Shown: piece by piece, positions 40,933 through 47,067 of the stretch
Layout: every line of letters begins with the position of its first letter
Position numbering within the stretch: position 1 is the stretch's first letter
Origin: Streptacidiphilus jiangxiensis
GTDB taxonomy: Bacteria; Actinomycetota; Actinomycetes; Streptomycetales; Streptomycetaceae
Assembly: GCF_900109465.1 (NCBI RefSeq)
Contig: NZ_FOAZ01000040.1
Coordinates: forward strand, 1 to 47,067
Reading direction: 5' to 3'
DNA length: 47,067 nucleotides
Position numbers and translations under genes: made by a program
Notes under the pieces: model-generated
What the model was told of the DNA's origin: nothing
What the model saw: only the letters and a program-made list of their open reading frames with translations
Database searches by the model: none

Positions 40933-41592
40933 GTGACCTCGCAGATCTTCAGTCCCGACGTGGAGCAGGTGCTCGACCTGGCCGGCATCTTCGTCTTCGC
41001 CCTCTCCGGGGGCCTGCTCGCCATCCGCAAGAACTTCGACGTGTTCGGGATCGCGGTGCTGGCGGAGGCGACCGCCCTGGGCGGCGGAGTGCTGCGTGAC
41101 GTCCTGATCGGCGCGATCCCCCCGGCCGCCTTCACCAACCTCGGCTACTTCGTCACGCCCCTGGTGGCGACCCTCGTCGTCTTCTTCCTCCACCCCGAGG
41201 TGGCACGGATCAACCTCACCGTGCAGACGCTGGACGCGCTCGGCCTCGGCCTCTTCTGCGTCACCGGCACCGCCAAGGCCCACGACTACGGCCTCGGCGT
41301 CGTGGCCTCCATCGCCCTGGGCATGCTCACCGCCGTCGGCGGCGGCGTCATCCGCGACGTGCTGGCCATGGAGACCCCGTCGCTGCTGCGCTGGGACCGC
41401 TCGCTCTACGCCGTGCCCTCGCTCGTGGGCAGCACCCTCACCGCGCTGCTGATCAGCATCGACCGGCTCAACACCCTGACCGGCAGCACCGCAGCCCTGC
41501 TGGCCTTCGTCTTCCGGATGCTCGCCCTGCGCTACAACTGGCGCGCCCCGCGCGCCTGGCACCGGGGCAGCTCCAACACCGGCGAGCACTGA
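40933..41592 (+). CDS. TRIC/UPF0126 family cation channel-like protein
   Basis: 219 residues, GTG start, seven hydrophobic helices in two three-helix repeats plus one. Each repeat carries the family signature: ATALGGGVLRDVLIG in the first and TAVGGGVIRDVLAME in the second. Prokaryotic TRIC proteins are homotrimeric monovalent-cation channels (structures are known for archaeal and bacterial members); older annotation calls them UPF0126 or glycine-transporter-like YicG/YadS. The substrate here is not known. It converges on the IclR gene with a 22-base gap. Confidence 0.9.
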   Translation: MTSQIFSPDVEQVLDLAGIFVFALSGGLLAIRKNFDVFGIAVLAEATALGGGVLRDVLIGAIPPAAFTNLGYFVTPLVATLVVFFLHPEVARINLTVQTLDALGLGLFCVTGTAKAHDYGLGVVASIALGMLTAVGGGVIRDVLAMETPSLLRWDRSLYAVPSLVGSTLTALLISIDRLNTLTGSTAALLAFVFRMLALRYNWRAPRAWHRGSSNTGEH

Positions 41593-41614
41593 CGCCCGTG
41601 GCGAAGGGCCGGCC

Positions 41615-42361
41615 TCAGTGCGCGGCGCCGCCGTACTCGTGGGAGATGGCCGCGGCCGTGGCCTGCAGCTCGGGGAGCAGCCGGCGCAGGGCGCTCATCG
41701 GCGCCACCACCGTGGCCGTGGAGATGGAGCAGGCGGCGATCACGCGGCCGTCGATGCCGTGGACCGGGACGGCCACACAGTTCACGTTCTCCTCGAACTC
41801 GCCGCGGTCCATCGCCCAGCCGCGCTCGCGCACCGTCTCCACCTCGGCCAGCAGCGCGTCCGCCGTCCGCAGCGTGCGGGTGGTGTAGGTCGGCAGCTCC
41901 AGCCGGTGGATCAGCTCCGAGCGGTGCGCCGCCGGCAGGCCGGCCAGGAGCACCTTGCCGACCGCCGTCGCGCCCAGCGGGGCACGCTTGCCGATCCGTG
42001 AGTGCATACGCACGGGGTAGCGGCTCTCCAGCTTGTCCACATACGTGGCCTCGCCCTCCTCATAGACGGCGAGATGGACGGTGTGGCCGCAGGAGTCGTT
42101 GAGCGCGGCCAGGTGCGGGGCGGCGACGCCGCGCACGTCGATGCTCTCCAGCGCCTGCTGGGCGAGGGAGAAGAGGCGCCCGCCGAGGCGGTAGCGGTAG
42201 TCCGCCTGCCGGTGCACGAAGCCGTGCTGCTCCAGGGTGCGCAGCAGCCGCAGCGCGGTCGACTTGTGGACCCCGAGCAGCACTGCGGCCTGCTCCAGCG
42301 AGACGGGTCCGTCACCGAGCGAGGCCAGCACCGTGAGGGCCCGGTCCACGGACTGCGACAT
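41615..42361 (-). CDS. IclR-family transcriptional regulator
   Basis: 248 residues. The N-terminal winged HTH is SVDRALTVLASLGDGPVSLEQAAVLLGVHKSTALRLLRTLEQHGFVHR. The IclR effector-binding GAF-like domain follows, with GHTVHLAVYEEGEATYVDKLES, RIGKRAPLGATAVGKVLLAGLP and the C-terminal GWAMDRGEFEENVNCVAVPVHGIDGRVIAACSIS. Length is normal. Such regulators usually control a nearby catabolic operon, but none is adjacent, so the target is unknown. The 178-base divergent gap to the cysteine desulfurase gene could hold its operator. Confidence 0.94.
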   Translation of the reverse strand: MSQSVDRALTVLASLGDGPVSLEQAAVLLGVHKSTALRLLRTLEQHGFVHRQADYRYRLGGRLFSLAQQALESIDVRGVAAPHLAALNDSCGHTVHLAVYEEGEATYVDKLESRYPVRMHSRIGKRAPLGATAVGKVLLAGLPAAHRSELIHRLELPTYTTRTLRTADALLAEVETVRERGWAMDRGEFEENVNCVAVPVHGIDGRVIAACSISTATVVAPMSALRRLLPELQATAAAISHEYGGAAH

Positions 42362-42524
42362 CTCCCACCAGCCCCTTTGGTGCGCTCCTGCGGTCGCAGG
42401 ATGCCGGGATCATAAGGAGCGGCGGCGCGCCCTGCAACGCCTGTCCGTCTGAGGAACTCCGTCGACGCACGGTCGGCCGCCGTTCGAGGCTCGGACGCTG
42501 CGGGAGCACGCACCGGCGCCCCAC

Positions 42525-42530
42525 TAGACT
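42525..42530 (+). promoter_or_regulatory. Candidate -10 box of the cysteine desulfurase gene
   Basis: TAGACT lies nine bases before the ATG with no ribosome site between, suggesting a leaderless or nearly leaderless transcript. No clear -35 was found. Confidence 0.4.
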
Positions 42531-42539
42531 TGGTCCGCC

Positions 42540-43718
42540 ATGCCCTACCTCGACCACGCCGCCACGACTCCGATGCTGCCGGAGGCCGTCCAGGCGATGA
42601 CCGCGCAGCTGAGTCTCGTCGGCAACGCCTCCTCGCTGCACTCCGCGGGGCGACGCGCCCGCCGTGTCGTGGAGGAGTCCCGCGAACAGCTCGCCTCCGT
42701 GCTCGGCGCCCGCCCCAGCGAGATCGTGCTGACCGGTGGCGGCACCGAGTCGGACAACCTCGCCGTCAAGGGCCTGTACTGGGCCCGGCGCGACGCCGAC
42801 CCGGTCCGGCGCAGGATCCTGTGCAGCCCCGTGGAGCACCACGCCGTGCTCGACGCGGTGATCTGGCTGGAGCGTCACGAGGGCGCCGTCGTCGAGTGGC
42901 TGCCCGTCGACGCGCTCGGCCGGGTCCACGCCGACACGCTGCGGGCAGCCGTCGCCGCCAACCCGGACGACGTCGCGCTGGTCACCGTGATGTGGGCCAA
43001 CAACGAGGTCGGTACGATCCAGCCGATCCAGGAACTCTCGGCCGTGACGCGCGAGTTCGGCATCCCGATGCACGCGGACGCGGTCCAGGCCTTCGGCCAG
43101 TTGCCGCTCTCCTTCGAGGAGTCGGGCCTGGACGCGATGACGGTGACCGGCCACAAGATCGGCGGCCCCTACGGCGTCGGCGCACTGGTGCTGTCGCGCT
43201 CGGCGGCGCCCGTCCCGCTGCTGCACGGCGGCGGCCAGGAGCGGGACGTGCGCTCCGGAACGCTGGACGTCCCGGCGACGGCGGGCTTCGCCGCCGCCGC
43301 GGCGGTGGCCGACGAGCGCCGCCCCCGCTATGCCGAGGAGATCGGCGCGCTGCGCGACCAGTTGGTCGCCGCGGTGCGGGCGGCGGTCCCCGACGCGATC
43401 CTCAACGGCGACCCCGACCCCGCGGGGCGGCTCAGCGCCAACGCGCACTTCTCCTTCCCGGGCTGCGAGGGCGACGCGCTGCTGATGCTGCTGGACGCCC
43501 GCGGCATCGAGTGCTCGACCGGCTCCGCATGCTCGGCGGGCGTGCCACAGCCCAGCCACGTCCTGTTGGCGATGGGCGCGGAACCCGCGCTCGCCCGCGC
43601 CTCGCTCCGCTTCTCCCTCGGCCACACCTCCACCGAGGCTGACGTGAAGGCCCTCGGCGACGCGATCGCCCCGGTCGTCGACCGCGCCCGCCTGGCCGGC
43701 TCGACCCAGCGGCGGTAG
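42540..43718 (+). CDS. Cysteine desulfurase (NifS/IscS-like)
   Basis: 392 residues. This PLP enzyme converts cysteine to alanine and passes the sulfur on as persulfide. It begins YLDHAATTPMLPEAV, has TGGGTESDNLAVKG and EHHAVLDAV near the cofactor, the PLP Lys in VTGHKIGGPYGVGAL, and the catalytic Cys in STGSACSAGVPQPSHVL on the long active-site loop of class I enzymes. It is not next to isc or suf genes; the likely partner in this window is MnmA, which needs persulfide for tRNA thiolation. It ends at the nested palindrome. Confidence 0.94.
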   Translation: MPYLDHAATTPMLPEAVQAMTAQLSLVGNASSLHSAGRRARRVVEESREQLASVLGARPSEIVLTGGGTESDNLAVKGLYWARRDADPVRRRILCSPVEHHAVLDAVIWLERHEGAVVEWLPVDALGRVHADTLRAAVAANPDDVALVTVMWANNEVGTIQPIQELSAVTREFGIPMHADAVQAFGQLPLSFEESGLDAMTVTGHKIGGPYGVGALVLSRSAAPVPLLHGGGQERDVRSGTLDVPATAGFAAAAAVADERRPRYAEEIGALRDQLVAAVRAAVPDAILNGDPDPAGRLSANAHFSFPGCEGDALLMLLDARGIECSTGSACSAGVPQPSHVLLAMGAEPALARASLRFSLGHTSTEADVKALGDAIAPVVDRARLAGSTQRR

Positions 43719-43726
43719 CCGCACCG

Positions 43727-43962
43727 CCCTCAGGGGCGCGAGGCTCTGCCGATCGGCGGCACAGCCGCCAGGGGCGCGAGGAACTGCGCGAGCAACCAAC
43801 GGCCTGCGGATGGCCCTGCACGTTGAGGACCATCCGCACGTCGGTGGCTTGTCGCGCAGTTCCTCGCGCCCCTGGCGGGTGCACCTGCCCGCGAGAACGC
43901 ATGCGTGACGTGTCGTGCCCGGGCGGCCGAGCCGCACCGGCAGAGGCTCGCGCCCCTGAGGG
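43727..43962. repeat. Dispersed palindrome, copy 3, nested in an outer inverted repeat
   Basis: The inner element (43766-43877) has perfect 26-base arms (43766-43791 and 43852-43877, core GGGGCGCGAGGAACTGCGCG) and the same inner stem and loop as copy 1. Around it, 43727-43750 and 43939-43962 (CCCTCAGGGGCGCGAGGC arm) pair at 23 of 24 positions. The outer arms share the AGGGGCGCGAG start with the inner element, so they may derive from another copy split by insertion of the inner one. The structure fills the gap between two convergent genes. Confidence 0.85.
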
Positions 43963-43969
43963 AGCGTCC

Positions 43970-44695
43970 TCAGCGGGCGAAGAAAGGGGCCACCGTGCCG
44001 AGCATCCACCGCGCCGTCGGGTCCTCCGCTACCGCGTCCAGCAGCACCAGGGAGACCTCGCAAGGCAGCGGGACCGCGCCCAACGCGCGGCCCAGCGCCT
44101 GACCGACGGCCTGGTGGTCCTCCGCCTCGTAGCGGGCGAGCTGCACGCCCACGAAGAGCTTGACCGGGTCCCCCTCCACCTGGACGAACGCGCGACGCGC
44201 GGTCAGCACGACCGGCAGCGCGGCCAGTTCGCCCGCCGCCACGGCCAGGTACTCGTACGGGTCCTCGTGCGGCTCAGGCTCCCAGGCCGTCGTGCGGACG
44301 CCCTCCTCGGAGGGGTCGCCGCACAGGTCGGGGACGCCGGCCGCGGGGACGGGGAGGCCGACCGCGCCCTCGGGGTTGACCGCGATGCCGACGCCCTGCG
44401 GCAGGCCCCGGGCCAGCTCCTTGACCGGGGCGATGGCGTAGGGCATCCCCGGGCCCGCGACGGCCCGCAGCTGCGTCTCCGAGCTGAAGACCGGCACGAA
44501 CGGCTGCCCCGCCAGCTCCGTGGTCGGCAGGTCGAGGGTGACGCCGTCCCGTGTCGGACCGGCCGGCATCGGCACCCAGACGTGGCTGCGGCCGAGCACC
44601 TCCATCACCCGAGGCGTGGCACCCGGGTCGCCGACGGACGCCGCAAGTGCCAGCTCCAGCTCGTTCTCGGGCCACACGCCCCCGTACCCCTGCAT
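43970..44695 (-). CDS. SseB family protein
   Basis: 241 residues; the ATG at 44695 is preceded by GGAGGAGAG. The N-terminal SseB domain includes NELELALAASVGDPGATPRVMEVLGRSHVWVPMP and PVFSSETQLRAVAGPGMPYAIAPVKELARGLPQGVGIAVNP, with the conserved FTS/FSS-E motif. The C-terminal SseB_C domain runs LPVVLTARRAFVQVEGDPVKLFVGVQLARYEAED. Function is unknown; the E. coli protein was tied to enhanced serine sensitivity, and here the gene lies divergent from the glycine cleavage operon, which is suggestive but not proof of a link to serine/glycine metabolism. Confidence 0.88.
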   Translation of the reverse strand: MQGYGGVWPENELELALAASVGDPGATPRVMEVLGRSHVWVPMPAGPTRDGVTLDLPTTELAGQPFVPVFSSETQLRAVAGPGMPYAIAPVKELARGLPQGVGIAVNPEGAVGLPVPAAGVPDLCGDPSEEGVRTTAWEPEPHEDPYEYLAVAAGELAALPVVLTARRAFVQVEGDPVKLFVGVQLARYEAEDHQAVGQALGRALGAVPLPCEVSLVLLDAVAEDPTARWMLGTVAPFFAR

Positions 44696-44780
44696 GCTGC
44701 TCTCTCCTCCACGTGTTCGCCTCAGCTGCGGCACCATGCCATGATGAGCCCACCCACAATCGCATAGAGGCCGATCGAAC

Positions 44781-45006
44781 CCGCGCGGGAGAGCTCGGCG
44801 ACACAGCACCACGTCTGGTCGCCGGCGCCGAAGGAGCAAGTCCTCCCCCGAATCTCTCAGGCACAACACCGCACGGGCGAGGCAGTTCTGGAAAGCGACC
44901 AGCCATCTGACTGGCCAGGTCCACCCACGGTGCAAGCCGCGACCCACCCGCAACGGGACGGGCGCGCGGCGAAGCTCTCAGGTTGCAGCGACAGACGGGG
45001 AGGGTC
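44781..45006 (+). ncRNA. Tandem glycine riboswitch upstream of gcvT
   Basis: Two glycine aptamer-like units lie in series. The first (about 44781-44900) has GGGAGAGC, GCGCCGAAGGAGCAAG, CCGAATCTCTCAGGCAC and TTCTGGAAAGC. The second (about 44910-45006) has GGTGCAAGCCG, GGCGAAGCTCTCAGGTTGC and GACAGACGGGGAGG. These are the conserved blocks of the gcvT RNA motif. The gcvT ATG is about 40 bases after the second unit. Glycine binding normally turns on glycine cleavage genes; glycine riboswitches controlling gcv genes have been studied in Streptomyces griseus. Confidence 0.92.
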
Positions 45007-45044
45007 CCTGCCGCAGCATGCCCAGAATGCTTGGAGATCCCGCT

Positions 45045-46163
45045 ATGTCTCTCCGCCTGACCGCGCTGGACGCCGTCCACCGCGCCCTCGGCGCCACCAT
45101 GACCGACTTCGCCGGCTGGGACATGCCGCTGCGCTACGGCAGCGAGCGCGAGGAGCACAACGCGGTCCGCACCAAGGCGGGCCTGTTCGACCTCTCGCAC
45201 ATGGGCGAGATCACCGTGTCCGGGCCGCAGGCCGGCGAGATGCTGGACCACGCGCTGGTCGGCTTCGTCTCCGCGCTCGCCGAGCACAAGGCCCGCTACA
45301 CCATGATCTGCGCCGCCGACGGCGGCATCCTCGACGACCTGATCGTCTACCGCACCGGCGACGACGAGTTCATGGTCGTCGCCAACGCCTCCAACGCGCA
45401 GCTGGTCCTGGACGAGCTGACCGCCCGGGTCGAGGGCTTCGACGCCGTCGTCCGCGACGACCGCGACGCCTACGCGCTGATCGCCGTGCAGGGCCCCGAC
45501 TCCCCCGCGATCCTCGGCTCGCTGACCGATGCCGACCTTCCGGGCCTGAAGTACTACACCTGCCTGCCCGCCACCGTGGCCGGCCGCCCGGCGCTGCTCG
45601 CCCGGACGGGCTACACCGGCGAGGACGGTTTCGAGCTGTTCGTCGCCCCGGCCGACGCCGTGGCCCTGTGGCAGGCGCTGACCGAGGCCGGCACGGCCTA
45701 CGGCCTGATCCCCTGCGGCCTCTCCTGCCGCGACACGCTCCGCCTGGAGGCGGGCATGCCGCTGTACGGGCACGAGCTGAACACCTCGCTCACCCCGTTC
45801 GACGCCGGCCTCGGCCGCGTGGTCCGTTTCGACAAGACCACCAACGAGGGTGCCTTCGTCGGCCGCGCCGCGCTGGAGAAGGCCGCCGAGCAGGCCGCCG
45901 CCACTCCGCCGCGCGTCCTGGTCGGCCTGGTCTCCCCCGGCCGCCGCGTCCCGCGTGCGGAGATGAACGTGGTGGACGCCGAGGGCACCGTGATCGGCTC
46001 GATCACCTCCGGGGCGCCCTCCCCGACGCTGGGCAAGCCGATCGCCATGGCCTACGTCGACGCCGCCCACGCCACGCCGGGCGCGCAGGTGGCCGTGGAC
46101 GTGCGCGGCACGCACGAGCCGGTCGAGGTCGTCGCGCTGCCGTTCTACAAGCGCGCCCGCTGA
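45045..46163 (+). CDS. gcvT: Glycine cleavage system T protein (aminomethyltransferase)
   Basis: 372 residues from the ATG at 45045, with GGAG upstream; an in-frame ATG at 45018 sits too close to the riboswitch. T protein takes the aminomethyl group from lipoyl-H protein to tetrahydrofolate, releasing ammonia. Visible are DFAGWDMPLRYGSEREEHNAVRTKAGLFDLSHMGEI, the folate-site GYTGEDGFELFV, and CRDTLRLEAGMPLYGHEL. The C-terminal barrel contains GRRVPRAEMNVV and ITSGAPSPTLGKPIAMAYV. It heads gcvT-gcvH-glyA; P protein (gcvP) is not in the window. Confidence 0.97.
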   Translation: MSLRLTALDAVHRALGATMTDFAGWDMPLRYGSEREEHNAVRTKAGLFDLSHMGEITVSGPQAGEMLDHALVGFVSALAEHKARYTMICAADGGILDDLIVYRTGDDEFMVVANASNAQLVLDELTARVEGFDAVVRDDRDAYALIAVQGPDSPAILGSLTDADLPGLKYYTCLPATVAGRPALLARTGYTGEDGFELFVAPADAVALWQALTEAGTAYGLIPCGLSCRDTLRLEAGMPLYGHELNTSLTPFDAGLGRVVRFDKTTNEGAFVGRAALEKAAEQAAATPPRVLVGLVSPGRRVPRAEMNVVDAEGTVIGSITSGAPSPTLGKPIAMAYVDAAHATPGAQVAVDVRGTHEPVEVVALPFYKRAR

Positions 46164-46177
46164 CCGCCCGCTGAGCG

Positions 46178-46197
46178 CGCGTCCCCTGCGGGACGCG
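46178..46197 (+). terminator. Small hairpin between gcvT and gcvH
   Basis: CGCGTCCC pairs with GGGACGCG around CTGC, 15 bases after the gcvT stop. The gcvT-gcvH gap is 111 bases, so this may reduce read-through or protect the gcvT mRNA end; gcvH may also have its own promoter. Confidence 0.45.
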
Positions 46198-46274
46198 TCT
46201 CACCTCGTAAGACTTGCCCTGGGGTCACCGACCCCCATTTCGCCGTACCCACACCTCTCCGGGAGAATCGCGTC

Positions 46275-46652
46275 ATGAGCAACCCCCAGCACCTCACGTA
46301 CAGCAAGGAGCACGAGTGGCTGACGGCCGTCGAGGACGGCGTGGCCACCGTGGGCATCACCGCCTTCGCCGCCGACGCTCTCGGTGACGTCGTCTACGTG
46401 GACCTGCCCGAGGTCGGCCGCACCATCGCGGCCGGTGAGACCGTGGGCGAGCTGGAGTCGACCAAGTCCGTGAGTGACCTCTACACCCCCGCCTCCGGCG
46501 AGGTCGTCGAGGTCAACCAGGCGGTCATCGACGACCCGGCCCTGGTCAACTCCGAGCCCTTCGAGGGCGGGTGGCTGTTCAAGCTCCGGCTGGAGGGCAC
46601 CCCCGAGGGTCTGCTCTCCGCCGACGAGTACACCGCCCACACCGGCGGCTGA
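46275..46652 (+). CDS. gcvH: Glycine cleavage system H protein
   Basis: 125 residues, the normal length. H protein carries the lipoyl arm that shuttles the aminomethyl group between P, T and L proteins. The lipoylated residue is Lys64 in ELESTKSVSDLYTP. HLTYSKEHEWL at the N-terminus and GDVVYVDLPEVGRTI are invariant landmarks. It is 35 bases before glyA on the same strand. Confidence 0.98.
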   Translation: MSNPQHLTYSKEHEWLTAVEDGVATVGITAFAADALGDVVYVDLPEVGRTIAAGETVGELESTKSVSDLYTPASGEVVEVNQAVIDDPALVNSEPFEGGWLFKLRLEGTPEGLLSADEYTAHTGG

Positions 46653-46687
46653 CGACCGACCTCTGACCCGAGGGACCACACAACGCC

Positions 46688-47067
46688 ATGACTGTCCTGA
46701 ACCAGTCCCTGCACAGCCTCGACCCCGAGGTCGCCGCGGCGGTGGACGCCGAGCTGCACCGCCAGCAGTCGACCCTGGAGATGATCGCCTCCGAGAACTT
46801 CGCCCCCGTGGCGGTCCTGGAGGCCCAGGGCTCGGTGCTGACCAACAAGTACGCCGAGGGCTACCCGGGCCGCCGCTACTACGGCGGCTGCGAGCACGTC
46901 GACGTCGTCGAGCAGCTCGCGATCGACCGGATCAAGGCGCTGTTCGGCGCCGAGCACGCCAACGTCCAGCCGCACTCCGGCGCGCAGGCCAACGCCGCCG
47001 CGATGTTCGCGCTGCTCCAGCCCGGGGACACCATCCTCGGCCTGGACCTGGCCCACGGCGGCCACCT
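46688..47067 (+). CDS. glyA: Serine hydroxymethyltransferase, 5' part
   Basis: The first 126 codons of a PLP enzyme that interconverts serine and glycine with tetrahydrofolate; the rest runs off the window. LEMIASENFAPVAVLEAQGSVLTNKYAEGYPGRRYYGGCEHVDVVE is the unmistakable SHMT N-terminal block with its substrate-binding Tyr residues, and NVQPHSGAQANAAAMFALLQPGDTILGLDLAHGGHL follows. It sits directly after gcvH, so glycine cleavage products (methylene-THF) can be used at once to make serine from glycine. Confidence 0.97.
   Translation, partial: MTVLNQSLHSLDPEVAAAVDAELHRQQSTLEMIASENFAPVAVLEAQGSVLTNKYAEGYPGRRYYGGCEHVDVVEQLAIDRIKALFGAEHANVQPHSGAQANAAAMFALLQPGDTILGLDLAHGGH

Noticed and set aside
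40640..40936. Two overlapping short frames (about 93-96 residues) in the opp-TRIC gap
   Set aside because: They lack ribosome sites, domain motifs and the local codon bias, and the region looks like promoter sequence.
44761..44780. TAGAGG at 44765 as a definite -10 box for the gcvT transcript
   Set aside because: The position is plausible, but no acceptable -35 hexamer lies at 16-18 bases, so it was not listed as a feature.
45018..45044. Upstream in-frame ATG as the gcvT start
   Set aside because: It lies within about 12 bases of the riboswitch end and has no fitting ribosome site; the ATG at 45045 has GGAG and matches the family N-terminus.

Overview
This is a high-GC, chromosomal-looking window from an actinomycete, almost certainly Streptomycetaceae (Streptomyces, Kitasatospora or Streptacidiphilus). 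The basis is strong GC bias at third codon positions, frequent GTG starts, leaderless promoters, an actinobacterial ilvB attenuator, and a gene order (serA-ilvC-ilvNB ... gatCAB ... ligA ... mnmA ... opp ... gcvT-gcvH-glyA) that I recall as conserved around SCO5470-SCO5515 of S. coelicolor. Most of the window is housekeeping; one block stands out as accessory.

Layout. 1-2.4 kb: the 3' end of an FG-GAP/VCBS-repeat protein gene, a membrane acyltransferase and a DUF2461 protein, each bounded by hairpins. 2.4-8.0 kb: serine and branched-chain amino-acid synthesis on the minus strand (serA, ilvC, ilvN, ilvB), with a leader peptide and attenuator before ilvB and a triple TGAGAC element before ilvC. 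8.1-11 kb: a membrane PAS-GGDEF-EAL protein (CdgF-like) whose EAL half looks dead. 11.2-16 kb: a 2-hydroxyacid dehydrogenase, a VOC protein, a large LuxR-type (LAL) regulator with a cysteine-rich insert, and a 58-residue protein. 16.2-19.8 kb: gatB, a 79-residue membrane protein, gatA and gatC.

20.0-22.8 kb: a compact lasso-peptide cluster (precursor A, cyclase C, RRE protein B1, leader peptidase B2) lying between gatC and rmdB. The 42-residue precursor, too short to be found by size-filtered gene calling, carries the predicted core GGWGTVPDWFFNMNW. It resembles RES-701 endothelin-B antagonist lassos but has one residue fewer in the ring, predicting an 8-residue Gly1-Asp8 macrolactam. No exporter gene is present. 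A Crp-type site abuts the predicted promoter. This is the most notable system in the window.

22.9-34.2 kb: rmdB (GGDEF-EAL), a BldD-type box, a duplicated pentapeptide-repeat protein, ligA, a short MetE-like protein, an SDR, a two-RCK channel-like protein without a canonical K+ filter, a LOG-family protein, mnmA and an SseB-like protein. 34.2-40.5 kb: a five-gene oligopeptide ABC transporter operon (order C-A-B-D-F) with hairpins on both sides of the binding-protein gene. 40.9-47.1 kb: a TRIC-type channel, an IclR regulator, a cysteine desulfurase, an SseB protein, and the glycine cleavage/serine block gcvT-gcvH-glyA behind a tandem glycine riboswitch.

A family of about 90-110 bp imperfect palindromes (arm core GGGGCGCGAGGAACTGCGCG) occurs three times, each at the 3' end of genes: after the LAL regulator, after the lasso operon, and nested inside another inverted repeat between the cysteine desulfurase and sseB. 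No tRNA, rRNA, IS transposase or CRISPR array was recognised.
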